A stretch of 25,931 nucleotides of DNA from JAGNLA01 sp964639885 (GCA_964639885.1 CAZXEH010000027.1:1-25931), one strand, 5' to 3'. Positions 17,196 through 25,673 are shown, counted from the first letter of the stretch. The notes: a model not told the origin generated them from the sequence alone. Program-made: numbers and translations.

Positions 17196-18167
17196 GTGGA
17201 AAGAATCAAAGTGACAGTCGCTTATGGCGGGCCAGCAGCGGAGCATGACATTTCAATAAACACGGCCAGAAACATATTCACAAACCTGGACCGGGGAAAA
17301 TACGACATTTGCGCACTGTTTGTGGACAAGTCGGGCAAAATCGCTGTCGACACCGATTTTGACGGCGCAATGAAGGCAAAGACAGTCCCGATCTACCAGG
17401 CAACGGCAATCATCAAAGGAAAGGCAGACGTTGTGTTCAACGGTCTCCATGGCCCGTTCGGCGAGGACGGAACGTTTCAGGCATTCCTCAAAACAATAGG
17501 TGTCGCCTGCACCGGTTCCGACCATGCAGCATCAGCGCTTGGAATGGACAAGATGCGTTCAAGGCTGACCCTCAAGGCTGCCGGAATCCCAGTACCGGAA
17601 TCCGTTTACATCAACAGGGGTGACAGAATTGAAATCCCGTTCATGCCTACAGTCATCAAACCAAACCGCTCAGGATCGTCTTTTGGTACATCACTTGTGA
17701 AGAATCCTGCCGATTTGCAGAAAGCGGTCGAGGAAGCGTTCAAATATGACGAAACCATCATCGCCGAGGAGCTTTTGACCGGAACCGAGATCACATGCTC
17801 CGTCCTTCAGCGAAAAGGGCTCAAAGCCGAGGCTCTGCCAGTGACCTTGATTGCACCTTACAACTCAGAATTTTTCGACCTCAAGGCAAAATATGAACCG
17901 GGTGCAACTGACGAAACAACGCCTGCTCCGATCTCTGCTGAGGCTACAAAAAAAGCCCAGGCTCTGGCAGTCAAGGTGCACGAGATCATAGGCTGCTCCG
18001 GCGTGACCAGGACTGACATGTACCTGAATGCAGACGGATCGCTGAAAATCCTCGAGATCAACACCCTCCCGGGGTTTACAGCCACTTCGATTGTCCCTCA
18101 TGCAGCACAGGTTGCAGGAATAAGCATCGGCGAGCTTCTCGACATCCTCATCGAGGCGGCCATTTGA
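17196..18167 (+). CDS. ddl: D-alanine--D-alanine ligase
   Basis: A 323-residue ATP-grasp ligase making D-Ala-D-Ala for peptidoglycan. It shows the N-terminal 'VAYGGPAAEHDIS' fingerprint, 'FNGLHGPFGEDGTFQ', the ATP-binding 'VIKPNRSGSSFGTSLV', 'EELLTGTEITCSVL', the substrate-loop region 'KYEPGATDETTPAPIS', and the metal-binding C-terminus 'RTDMYLNADGSLKILEINTLPG'. The frame is open to 17091, but the family fold begins here. GTG 17196 preserves the first strand; GTG 17211, with GGAAAG upstream, is an alternative. The next gene begins one base after the stop, so it heads a four-gene operon. Confidence 0.93.
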   Translation: MERIKVTVAYGGPAAEHDISINTARNIFTNLDRGKYDICALFVDKSGKIAVDTDFDGAMKAKTVPIYQATAIIKGKADVVFNGLHGPFGEDGTFQAFLKTIGVACTGSDHAASALGMDKMRSRLTLKAAGIPVPESVYINRGDRIEIPFMPTVIKPNRSGSSFGTSLVKNPADLQKAVEEAFKYDETIIAEELLTGTEITCSVLQRKGLKAEALPVTLIAPYNSEFFDLKAKYEPGATDETTPAPISAEATKKAQALAVKVHEIIGCSGVTRTDMYLNADGSLKILEINTLPGFTATSIVPHAAQVAGISIGELLDILIEAAI

Positions 18168-18168
18168 C

Positions 18169-19326
18169 ATGAAAAAGTTTGTTTGCAAGATAATTTTTGG
18201 AGTGCTCTTTCTGGCAGTCCTTTTCATGTTTCTTGGAACCGCGCACCAGCGGGGTTTGATTGTAAGAACAATCAATATTCTCGACGGAACGCTTGTTCCG
18301 GCCGATGTCCACCTGATCGCACAAAACCACAACGACACCTTCCACTCTCCCGGGGCTTGCGAAACACAGACGGCTGACATTGCCCTGAAAGTAAGGGTCG
18401 AGTCAAAAGAGTTTGAAGCAGTCGAGTTTGATTACGCTTCAGACGGCACAGCCTTTTCAACCGTTACAATTGCCATGTCGCCAAAAACAGGCATTTACGG
18501 TGTTGTAAGGCACGGCGTTTCAGACACTCCGATCCCAAACGTAAAGGTTGTCATTGAGCACGACGGGAAAACCCACGAGACAACAACAAATGAAAACGGT
18601 GAGTATGAAATTGTTGCTCCAATGGGGTTTTACAAGCTGAAAACCACTTCAGATGTTTACGACACCTACGAATCCTCCTACATGCTCTCTCCTGGTGAGA
18701 TGATTTCTGAGCTGATCAACCTAATCCCGAAAGACAAAACAAAAGTTTCTTTTTCAGACTACAAATCTTACAATTTTGAGGGCAGGCGCCTTGGTCATGT
18801 TGCCGGTTACTCGCAGGGCATCCACGCAATCATCAAAAAGAACGCCGACGGAACCTATCGAATCTGGCAGGATTACGGCGCAGTGGATTCGAAGGGAACC
18901 TGCACAATTGTTGGCAACAGGGAAAAAACGTGGTACATTGAAAACGGCGTCAAGACCGAAATGTCCCACGAAGCGGTCTATGCAAACGAAATCCTGATCA
19001 AGTCAAACGAACAGTTCATGGATCTCCTCAACAGCCTCAGGTCCCAGTCAGGTGTAAAAATTACAACACTCGGCGTTGAGGCTATCAACGGTGTCGACTG
19101 CGACAAGATCAGGGTTGTCAGGGACACGAAGGCAACGTGGGTTGGTTTCTACGACTGCGACATCACCTTCTGGGTCATGAAGCATGGAAAGCTTGCAGGC
19201 ATGCCGACTTTCATGAAAGGCAAAGTATCTGGCCGCGATGAACACCACTTTTATTTTGAGCTGGATGTTGAATGTTCCATAACCGACGTGGGATCGGAAT
19301 TCCCGATTCAGGAGCTTCCAAAATGA
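18169..19326 (+). CDS. Exported protein with carboxypeptidase-regulatory-like domain
   Basis: A 385-residue protein with an uncleaved signal anchor or signal peptide (about 4-24). Residues ~100-185 look like a CarboxypepD_reg/transthyretin-like beta-sandwich: 'GIYGVVRHGVSDTPIPNVKVVIEHDGKTHETTTNENGEYEI' followed by 'PMGFYKLKTTS'. The C-terminal half ('RIWQDYGA', 'TWYIENGVKTEMS', 'INGVDCDKIRVVRDTKATWVGFYD') has the strand pattern of LolA-like lipoprotein-binding folds, but that is a weak inference. It starts one base after ddl, with GAGGCGG upstream, and its stop overlaps the next ATG. The role is probably structural or sensory in the envelope; exact function unknown. Confidence 0.7.
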   Translation: MKKFVCKIIFGVLFLAVLFMFLGTAHQRGLIVRTINILDGTLVPADVHLIAQNHNDTFHSPGACETQTADIALKVRVESKEFEAVEFDYASDGTAFSTVTIAMSPKTGIYGVVRHGVSDTPIPNVKVVIEHDGKTHETTTNENGEYEIVAPMGFYKLKTTSDVYDTYESSYMLSPGEMISELINLIPKDKTKVSFSDYKSYNFEGRRLGHVAGYSQGIHAIIKKNADGTYRIWQDYGAVDSKGTCTIVGNREKTWYIENGVKTEMSHEAVYANEILIKSNEQFMDLLNSLRSQSGVKITTLGVEAINGVDCDKIRVVRDTKATWVGFYDCDITFWVMKHGKLAGMPTFMKGKVSGRDEHHFYFELDVECSITDVGSEFPIQELPK

Positions 19327-19979
19327 TGAAGAAATTGCTGCTTGTTGCACTTATGCTGGCGTTTCTCCCGGCTGCAAACGCCCAGATCATGTTCAGGCTT
19401 GGTTCCACCAAAACAAACATCGACGGCATGAACATGATTCTGCCCGAAGCTGTGCACATTAAAAATGGCGTCGGCATGGCTCCAGTCAGACTTTTGCTCA
19501 TGGAGGCAGGGAAATCCATGTTCCCGCTTTCTGCAAAAACCGACAGTGCCACCTACCCTGAAGGCATCGACAGAAACGAGATAAAAACAGCATTTGACAG
19601 GTTTGAAAAGCCGTGTCTGATCATGAACCCTGACGGAACTTACTTCGGCACAATTGGAATAGATTCAAACCTTATCAAGATTGGTGAAAATTTCTCAGAT
19701 CTCCCCCAGAAAACGTACATCCTCGAAGGCGTCTACTTTGCCCCGATGCGTGAAATGTGCAAGCATCTGGGATTGGTCATCTGGACAAAAGACGGCAATT
19801 TCTATATCTCAAAGGCTGTTGATGAAAAGCCGCCACAAAAATGGACAGACTGGCTTCTGGATCGAATCAGTCTTGAAACCTTGCTCCTGATCTGCTTTGG
19901 AACGGTTGTGTTTTTCATTATCCTGTTCTTCATCCTCACGCCTCTGAGGAGATCGAGGGCAAACCGTGATAAGGCTTGA
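19323..19979 (+). CDS. Membrane protein with copper-amine-oxidase-stalk-like domain
   Basis: A 218-residue protein: signal peptide 1-20 ending 'AANA', then one or two copper amine oxidase N-terminal (stalk)-like units. The second is clear at about 132-165 ('EGVYFAPMREMCKHLGLVIWTKDGNFYISK'), and an earlier part has 'NGVGMAPVRLLLMEAG' (48-63). A C-terminal membrane helix (184-207) is followed by a basic tail. In this domain family the module is a binding or structural unit, not the oxidase itself. ATG 19323 overlaps the previous stop and has AGGAG upstream; a second ATG follows directly. The last 14 bases overlap the beta-CASP gene. Confidence 0.75.
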   Translation: MMKKLLLVALMLAFLPAANAQIMFRLGSTKTNIDGMNMILPEAVHIKNGVGMAPVRLLLMEAGKSMFPLSAKTDSATYPEGIDRNEIKTAFDRFEKPCLIMNPDGTYFGTIGIDSNLIKIGENFSDLPQKTYILEGVYFAPMREMCKHLGLVIWTKDGNFYISKAVDEKPPQKWTDWLLDRISLETLLLICFGTVVFFIILFFILTPLRRSRANRDKA

Positions 19980-21564
19980 ATACTACGGCGGACAGAATGA
20001 AATCGGCGGGAACAAAATCCTGCTCTCAAACGATGACACGAGACTGTTCCTTGACTTCGGTTCATCATTCACAGTTGAAGGGGCATATTTCGATGTGCCG
20101 TTCCTTCAGCCATCAAACCTTGAAGACCTCCTCTGGGTCGGTGCTGTTCCTGACATGGAAGGCCTCTACAGAAACCGCGGGGTGAAGTGCCAGTACGATG
20201 ACTTCGGTTTCTGCGGCACAACGGGTAAACAGGAAAAAAGATCGATAAACGCTGTACTTATCTCGCACGCCCACATGGATCACATCGGTTACCTCGGCCT
20301 TCTCCGACCAGACATAAAGCTGTACGGTTCGAGCGTTTCAAAAACTTTCCTTGCCCAGAAGCGTGAAATCTGGGAGGACTTCAAGCTGAAATACGACGAC
20401 ACCTCGTTTCTTGAACTCTCTGAGGGTCAGGATTTCGAAATTGGTTCGGCAAAAATAAAGCACATCGGTGTAGACCACTCAATTCCGGGTGCATCTGCAT
20501 TCATCATCGAAATGGACGGTTTGAAAATCGGCTACACGGGTGACCTGAGGCTTCACGGCAGAAAACCCGAACTCACAGAAAACTTCATGAGGATAGCGGC
20601 CGACTCAAACCTCGACTATCTGCTCTGTGAAGGAACGAGAATCAGCGGTTCCCACGGCCACAAAAGCAAAGACGGCGAGGAAGAGGAAGAGGTCGAGTCA
20701 AGATCATGCAAGTCTGAGGCTGAAGTGGCTGCAAGGCTTGAAAAATACATTGATGAAGCCGAAGGAACCGTAGTTTATGACTCGTCACCGGCCGACATGG
20801 ACAGGATGGAGATGGTCATCGAGATTGCCAGGGCAAAGGGCAGACACGTGCTCATCGACAGCAGGAAAGCCTGGATCACCCACGGTCTCAACGAATACCT
20901 CAACCATTATCCGGCACTCAAGGGTTTTTCCGGTTGTTCCCTGCTGCTTGCAAGGTCAAAATCGAAGGTCAAGGCTGAAGGAATTCCTGACCCAAAGCGC
21001 TACAAGGACAACCCCCAAAGATACAACACCATATTGGCAGTAAAAGAGGCGTACGAATATTTTCCGCAAATCTACATCGAAAACCGCGATGAGAGGAATG
21101 CCTGGGAAAGGGAAATAATCGAACATTTTGACAACCTTGCATCTCAGGGATTTCCAAGGGTTTTTTGGGGACCAGACCTCAGAAAAGCCATCAAGGATGA
21201 CCCAAAGAAATTCCTCGTCTACACAAGCAGCGGAGCAAACACCCTCATGCACCTTGGTTCAGGTCTGAAAGGAACCTACGTCTACGGCAAGGCTGAGCCG
21301 TTCAGCGAGGAGATGGAAATTTCGTTTAAAAAACTGGTAAAATGGGTCAATCTCAACAACATGAAATTTGAATTTGCCCATGCTTCAGGACACGCGAGTT
21401 TCGAGCATCTGGACAGGATCGTAAACACGATCAAGCCAAAGCACCTTCTTCCGATCCATACGACAAACGCCGAGTTGTTCAGGCAGTTCTACGGCAGTGT
21501 AGGGATATATAAAAATTTTACAAAATTGCACTTAAAAAAAGATTCACCAATCGAGTTGTCATAA
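19966..21564 (+). CDS. Beta-CASP metallo-beta-lactamase-fold hydrolase (RNase J-like)
   Basis: A 532-residue cytoplasmic protein of the MBL superfamily. The metal-binding HAHMDH motif is at 101-106. It is followed by 'VDHSIPGASAFIIE' and 'YTGDLRLHG', whose Asp is the bridging ligand. The beta-CASP region has 'VVYDSSPADMDRM', and the C-terminal part has 'HASGHAS' and 'LLPIHT', the typical late histidine motifs of RNase J/CPSF-like nucleases. Unusual features are a long N-terminal insertion (about 55-95) and an acidic Glu-rich linker near residues 233-245. It lacks the obvious C-terminal dimerisation domain of RNase J. The start is GTG 19966, inside the preceding gene. RNA or DNA processing is likely; the substrate is unknown. 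Confidence 0.85.
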   Translation: MIRLEYYGGQNEIGGNKILLSNDDTRLFLDFGSSFTVEGAYFDVPFLQPSNLEDLLWVGAVPDMEGLYRNRGVKCQYDDFGFCGTTGKQEKRSINAVLISHAHMDHIGYLGLLRPDIKLYGSSVSKTFLAQKREIWEDFKLKYDDTSFLELSEGQDFEIGSAKIKHIGVDHSIPGASAFIIEMDGLKIGYTGDLRLHGRKPELTENFMRIAADSNLDYLLCEGTRISGSHGHKSKDGEEEEEVESRSCKSEAEVAARLEKYIDEAEGTVVYDSSPADMDRMEMVIEIARAKGRHVLIDSRKAWITHGLNEYLNHYPALKGFSGCSLLLARSKSKVKAEGIPDPKRYKDNPQRYNTILAVKEAYEYFPQIYIENRDERNAWEREIIEHFDNLASQGFPRVFWGPDLRKAIKDDPKKFLVYTSSGANTLMHLGSGLKGTYVYGKAEPFSEEMEISFKKLVKWVNLNNMKFEFAHASGHASFEHLDRIVNTIKPKHLLPIHTTNAELFRQFYGSVGIYKNFTKLHLKKDSPIELS

Positions 21565-21622
21565 TTAAGCCTTTACCATCCGTTAACTACTCCAGCCATT
21601 AACTGGGGCACAATTACTACAA
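21565..21622 (+). other. Short intergenic region upstream of M6-like protease 1
   Basis: There is no Shine-Dalgarno site before the following ATG. A weak -10-like CACAAT (21609-21614) lies 8 bases upstream of it, without a clear -35. No terminator for the ddl operon is visible here. Confidence 0.3.
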
Positions 21623-23362
21623 ATGAGAAAACTAGTATTGTTGACCATAAGCGTTGCTATTGCGGTATCATTTGGAAACGTCATAACAGAGGCGAAAAAA
21701 TCGCTCGAGAAGATGACTATCCAAGACCTGAAGCAACTAGTCCTGAACAAGGAAATTGACAAGTTCACCGACTCAGTCAATTCTGCCAGAAAAAACCTTT
21801 CTGGAGTTGGGATAAAAAAAGTCCTTGTTCTTCCATGTTACTTTGATGATGTCAAGTATACGTACATCAAAGAGTCTCTACAGGAAAAGTTCATAAGAGG
21901 CAAGGAAAAAAGCTTGTCCAATTATTACTGGGATGCCTCAGGCAAACAAATGGACATTCAATTCGGATCAAAAGGCATTCCAGACTGGATGAAGATGCCT
22001 AAGCCTTATTCTGAATATCAGACTATGGAAGAGCTTGTTCACGATGGTCTTAACGAAGCAAAAAAAAGAGGCTGGGATCTCGGCGAATACGATTTTGACG
22101 GCAATGGACAACCTGATGTCGCAATATTCGTCTGGGCTGGCAACTCCTGGACGGTTGGCGGACAAATGCCAGGTGATTTCACCTGGTCACCCGATAATTA
22201 CGGTAGATACATATCGATAGCCGAAGACGTCCGATTCGGATTCCCAATGATCACCATCATCCACGAGTACGCCCACGCTGAAATTCCTCTTTGGGACATG
22301 TATGATTACAGCTACACTTCATCCCCGATCGGTGGATGGGACCTTATGGCTGACGGTGTATGGGCAGACTTCTGTGGATTGACGGCATATCACAGATGGA
22401 AAGCTGGCTGGATTGAACCAATCACCATCACCGAGCCAGGCACATACTATATTGATGATCTCAATGGCGACGGCCCGAACAAGATGTTCAAGATTCCAAT
22501 TCCGGGATCGGAAGAAGAATGGTTGTGCATAGAAAACCGAACCAGAAAAGGTTGTGACGGCTACTACCAGGGAGCTCCTGAGTCCGGCATGGTTGTTTAT
22601 CATGTTGATGACAAGAGGGAATACAAACACAGGTTCAACACCCTCGGTGAAGTTGACGGAATCAGCTGGAGAACTCATGGAATAATGGTGCTTGATCCAT
22701 CCGGTTCAACCCTTCACACCGGTGCCATATACGGCGCTGACAAGGGCAGGTCAAAAATCACTCCTCTGACGACACCGAACACCCTTCCCTACAGAAAAAC
22801 CGGCAGTGACAAATCGGTATATATAACCGAAATCTCTGCCCGAGGATCAAGAATGTCGTTCAAGGTTGACTTCCTTGCCCCCGAAAGGCCGATTGTCTCT
22901 GTTGAACAGCAGATTTTCTTTGGAAAAATAGTTGTAGGAAGATCAGTAACAAAAGAGGTCAATTTCAAAAACACCGGCATTGGAAAGCTCTTCATCCAGA
23001 TGAAGCCATCAGAAAAATTCATTGAACTCGACCGCTCGAACTTCATTGGAAATGATGAAATGATTTACGTTACAGTCAGCACAAAAAACCTGAAAATCGG
23101 CAAATATACAGCAAAGATCAACTACTCCAACCAGTCATCCGATGCCTCAGGTTATATCGAGTGCATCTTTGAAGTCGTGCCAATCGAAGGCGATCTTAAT
23201 GCCGACGGCGTTGTCGACCAGACCGAAATTGACACTATCATGAAATATTACGGAATGTCGGGTGAAGACGACGGATTCAACAGCGCTTGTGATTTCAACG
23301 CTGACGGCAAGATCGACATCCTCGATCTGATGCTTGCTGCAAAGAACTTCAAAAGCCAGTAG
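21623..23362 (+). CDS. Secreted M6-family-like metalloprotease with dockerin (copy 1)
   Basis: A 579-residue exported protein: signal peptide about 1-24, then an M6 (immune-inhibitor-A type) catalytic domain. The zinc helix is H214-E-Y-A-H218 followed by 'AEIPLWDMYD'; the Met-turn is 'GGWDLMADGVW' with M242; the conserved 'EWLCIENR' strand follows. An Ig/ASPM-like segment (about 420-520, 'FKNTGIGKLFIQM...IKYSNQSS'-type pattern) precedes a type I dockerin (522-579) with two calcium loops, 'DLNADGVVDQTE' and 'DFNADGKIDILD'. The helix has one residue more than the usual HExGHxLGLPDLYD and lacks its glycines. The dockerin implies attachment to a cohesin, or simply calcium-stabilised structure. 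A strong terminator follows. Confidence 0.85.
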   Translation: MRKLVLLTISVAIAVSFGNVITEAKKSLEKMTIQDLKQLVLNKEIDKFTDSVNSARKNLSGVGIKKVLVLPCYFDDVKYTYIKESLQEKFIRGKEKSLSNYYWDASGKQMDIQFGSKGIPDWMKMPKPYSEYQTMEELVHDGLNEAKKRGWDLGEYDFDGNGQPDVAIFVWAGNSWTVGGQMPGDFTWSPDNYGRYISIAEDVRFGFPMITIIHEYAHAEIPLWDMYDYSYTSSPIGGWDLMADGVWADFCGLTAYHRWKAGWIEPITITEPGTYYIDDLNGDGPNKMFKIPIPGSEEEWLCIENRTRKGCDGYYQGAPESGMVVYHVDDKREYKHRFNTLGEVDGISWRTHGIMVLDPSGSTLHTGAIYGADKGRSKITPLTTPNTLPYRKTGSDKSVYITEISARGSRMSFKVDFLAPERPIVSVEQQIFFGKIVVGRSVTKEVNFKNTGIGKLFIQMKPSEKFIELDRSNFIGNDEMIYVTVSTKNLKIGKYTAKINYSNQSSDASGYIECIFEVVPIEGDLNADGVVDQTEIDTIMKYYGMSGEDDGFNSACDFNADGKIDILDLMLAAKNFKSQ

Positions 23363-23379
23363 TTCCAATTTTGCCTGCC

Positions 23380-23408
23380 AACCCGCCATTTCAAATGGCG
23401 GGTTTTTT
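23380..23408 (+). terminator. Rho-independent terminator
   Basis: Stem AACCCGCCATTT / AAATGGCGGGTT (23380-23391 and 23393-23404) followed by a run of T (to 23408), 17 bases after the stop of the first M6 gene. It separates the two protease genes into different transcripts. Confidence 0.92.
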
Positions 23409-23462
23409 GTTTCATAACAATTTTTCACCACAGATCCATTCTTTATGCATGCAAAATAATGT

Positions 23463-23490
23463 TTGATTTGTTGCCAGGTTCCCGTATAAT
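23463..23490 (+). promoter_or_regulatory. Promoter of M6-like protease copy 2
   Basis: -35 TTGATT (23463-23468), a 16-base spacer and perfect -10 TATAAT (23485-23490). It is followed by a GCGGAGG ribosome binding site (about 23495-23501) six bases before the GTG start at 23508. Confidence 0.75.
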
Positions 23491-23507
23491 GCCAGCGGAG
23501 GTTCAAA

Positions 23508-25232
23508 GTGAAAAAAATTACTCTAATGGTACTGATTCTTGTCCTTTCAACAGGTCTGTCGGCTACCGCAAAATCGAGCAAAACACCAAAAGAATTGTTT
23601 GGGGATGTGATTGACCAGAGCCTTCCATGTGACAAAAACGGTCATGTACGTTACGTAGTCAACAATGAATTTTCAAAACCATGGCAAGGCGGAATCGGCA
23701 CAAAGAAAGTGCTCGTCCTGCTTCTGGATTTCCCCGATGAAGTTCACAGGGTCAAGCGTGACCTTTTTGAGGATGTCCTGATATCTGACAAAAGAATGAG
23801 CCTGAAAAAATATTACAACATGATTTCAAATGACAAACTGGACATTGATTTCGGCAGCAACGGCATTCCTGACTGGCACACACTGCCAAAATCATACGAG
23901 AACTACATTCTGGAAAATAACTATTCATACCAGGGTGTTGTCAATGCTGTGACCGGCGACGGGATAGACTGGGTCAAGCAGAGGGGCATTGACCTGACTG
24001 AGTACGACAAGGATGGCAACGGCTTGCCTGACATAACCATTTTCTTTCTTGCCGGTAACTCAAGAGCTGTTGGCGGGTACATGCTTGGAGATTCCACGAG
24101 TACAACTGACGAGAAAACCACGGTCATCGTTGCAGAAGACTACTGGGCTGGAGAATATAACTCACCAACGCTCATCCACGAGATGGGGCATGCAATGATT
24201 CCGGTCTGGGATCTTTATGATTACTCCTACACATCCGAGCCGGTCGGCGACTGGGACATCATGGGTTCAGGCTCCTGGGTCGGACACTGCGGAATGAGTG
24301 GATTCACTCGCTGGAAAGCAGGCTGGATTGACATCAAATGGCTGGACAATCCTGGAGATTATGAAATTGATGACCTCAACGGCAACGGCGAAAACAGGTT
24401 GTTTGGCATCCAGATACCAGGTGCAGACAGGGAATGGATTCTGATAGAAAACCGTGAGGCGACAGGGATTGAAAGTTACTTCAATGGCCCCCCTGGTAAA
24501 GGAATTGCCTGCTATCTTGTCGATGACAAAAGACCCTACGACCGACGCTTCAACACCCTCATGGGTGATTTCAAAACGCATGGCTTCATGTTTTTGAAAC
24601 TTGTCAATGAGGTCAGCAACCTCACATCTGACACATCTCCAAGCTCTCTTCCTTACACAAAGGTGGACAGGGCAACCCCAAACATTGGCATCAGGAACGC
24701 TTCCAAGCCAGGCGACAAGATGAAATTCACGCTCTCCTATGACCGCCCAAAGCTTCCGGTTGCCTCGGTTTCAAGCAAGATCTTCGCGGGCAAGGTGGTC
24801 AGGAACACATCGAAAACTTTTGAAATTCCATTTGTCAACATCGGCATGGGAACACTCTACCTAATCCTCAACACAAGAGACAAGTGGCTCTCGCTGGATC
24901 GTTCCAGCTTCATCGGCAACGAGGAGACCATCCTTGGCACCATCAACGCAGAAGGGATGAAACTTGGCAAAGCTTTTGGAACAATCACCTTCAGCAACAA
25001 GTCATCCGAGTCCGGGGGCAGCATAACCGTTGAATTTGAAGTGGTTCCCATCTACGGCGACCTGGACGCCAACAATTATGTTGACAAGAAAGATTTTGAC
25101 GCTTTCATGAAACTTTACGGCCTAAAGGGGGATGATCCGGGTTACAAGCCTGAAGCTGACTTCAACTCGGACGGCGTCATCGATTTCACCGACCTTGTCA
25201 TGCTTGCAAAAAACTACAAGCTGCCAAATTAA
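23508..25232 (+). CDS. Secreted M6-family-like metalloprotease with dockerin (copy 2)
   Basis: A 574-residue paralogue of the preceding protease, similar throughout. It has a signal peptide (about 1-21), the zinc helix H224-E-M-G-H228 with 'AMIPVWDLYD', the Met-turn 'GDWDIMGSGSW' (M252), 'SGFTRWKAGWI' and 'REWILIENR'. An Ig-like segment ('SVSSKIFAGKVVRNTSKTFEIPFVNIGMGTLYL') precedes a C-terminal dockerin (about 516-574) with 'DLDANNYVDKKD' and 'DFNSDGVIDFTD'. The start is GTG, with GGAGG before it. It has its own promoter and is separated from copy 1 by a terminator, so the pair may be regulated differently. The Gly after the Met in HEMGH is closer to the M6 consensus than HEYAH of copy 1. 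Confidence 0.86.
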   Translation: MKKITLMVLILVLSTGLSATAKSSKTPKELFGDVIDQSLPCDKNGHVRYVVNNEFSKPWQGGIGTKKVLVLLLDFPDEVHRVKRDLFEDVLISDKRMSLKKYYNMISNDKLDIDFGSNGIPDWHTLPKSYENYILENNYSYQGVVNAVTGDGIDWVKQRGIDLTEYDKDGNGLPDITIFFLAGNSRAVGGYMLGDSTSTTDEKTTVIVAEDYWAGEYNSPTLIHEMGHAMIPVWDLYDYSYTSEPVGDWDIMGSGSWVGHCGMSGFTRWKAGWIDIKWLDNPGDYEIDDLNGNGENRLFGIQIPGADREWILIENREATGIESYFNGPPGKGIACYLVDDKRPYDRRFNTLMGDFKTHGFMFLKLVNEVSNLTSDTSPSSLPYTKVDRATPNIGIRNASKPGDKMKFTLSYDRPKLPVASVSSKIFAGKVVRNTSKTFEIPFVNIGMGTLYLILNTRDKWLSLDRSSFIGNEETILGTINAEGMKLGKAFGTITFSNKSSESGGSITVEFEVVPIYGDLDANNYVDKKDFDAFMKLYGLKGDDPGYKPEADFNSDGVIDFTDLVMLAKNYKLPN

Positions 25233-25260
25233 AAAACCGCCCTTCTTTCAAAGGGCGGTT
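25231..25260 (-). terminator. Rho-independent terminator between convergent genes
   Basis: A 10-bp stem, AACCGCCCTT (25235-25244) and AAGGGCGGTT (25251-25260), has a six-base loop. Read on the minus strand it is followed by six T residues, so it is a full terminator for the DUF4389 gene. On the plus strand it lies just after the protease stop but lacks a T-tract, so it may act only weakly in that direction. Confidence 0.88.
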
Positions 25261-25277
25261 GTGGTTTGGACTGAAAC

Positions 25278-25580
25278 TTATTCCTGGCCTGTAAACGGAG
25301 GATACTTGTCGGTGAGCATGCCCATGTAGGCGTTGACTCTCCACTGCCATCTGTACATGCCGACAACAAACTTGAACATGTTTTCTGGATACTTGCCTGT
25401 GAACAGGATGATCCAGAATGCGATGAAGTTGATGAAGCTTGCTGCAATTCCGTAGAAGAACAGGCAGAACATGTGAGGAATCATGACGTAGATAACTCCA
25501 AAGAATGCCCTGAGAAGCAGTATGCCTCTTGACCACTCGCCCTGATATGCCACGTCGAGTTTTGCTGGATGATCAACCAT
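25278..25580 (-). CDS. DUF4389 family membrane protein
   Basis: A 100-residue protein beginning MVDHPAKLDVAYQGEWSRG, with two hydrophobic helices (about 18-42 and 47-62, including 'FINFIAFWIILFTGKYPENMF') and a conserved-looking 'VVGMYRWQWRVNAYMGMLTDKYPPF' C-terminus. This is the signature of DUF4389 proteins, whose function is unknown. ATG 25580 is chosen over an upstream TTG at 25622 because a perfect AGGAGG lies about 8 bases before it. It has its own promoter and terminator, so it is monocistronic. Confidence 0.85.
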   Translation of the reverse strand: MVDHPAKLDVAYQGEWSRGILLLRAFFGVIYVMIPHMFCLFFYGIAASFINFIAFWIILFTGKYPENMFKFVVGMYRWQWRVNAYMGMLTDKYPPFTGQE

Positions 25581-25612
25581 TATAATACCTCCTGAATTTT
25601 TTTGATAATTAA

Positions 25613-25641
25613 TCAGTAGCACATTTTACAAATGTTGTCAA
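25613..25641 (-). promoter_or_regulatory. Promoter with internal palindrome (DUF4389 gene)
   Basis: On the minus strand, -35 TTGACA (25636-25641), a 17-base spacer and a -10-like TACTGA (25613-25618). The spacer contains a perfect inverted repeat, ACATTT-TAC-AAATGT (25621-25635), placed where a repressor would block RNA polymerase. Confidence 0.6.
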
Positions 25642-25673
25642 ATCGGAGGTAACAATTTGGAAACAATTGGAGC

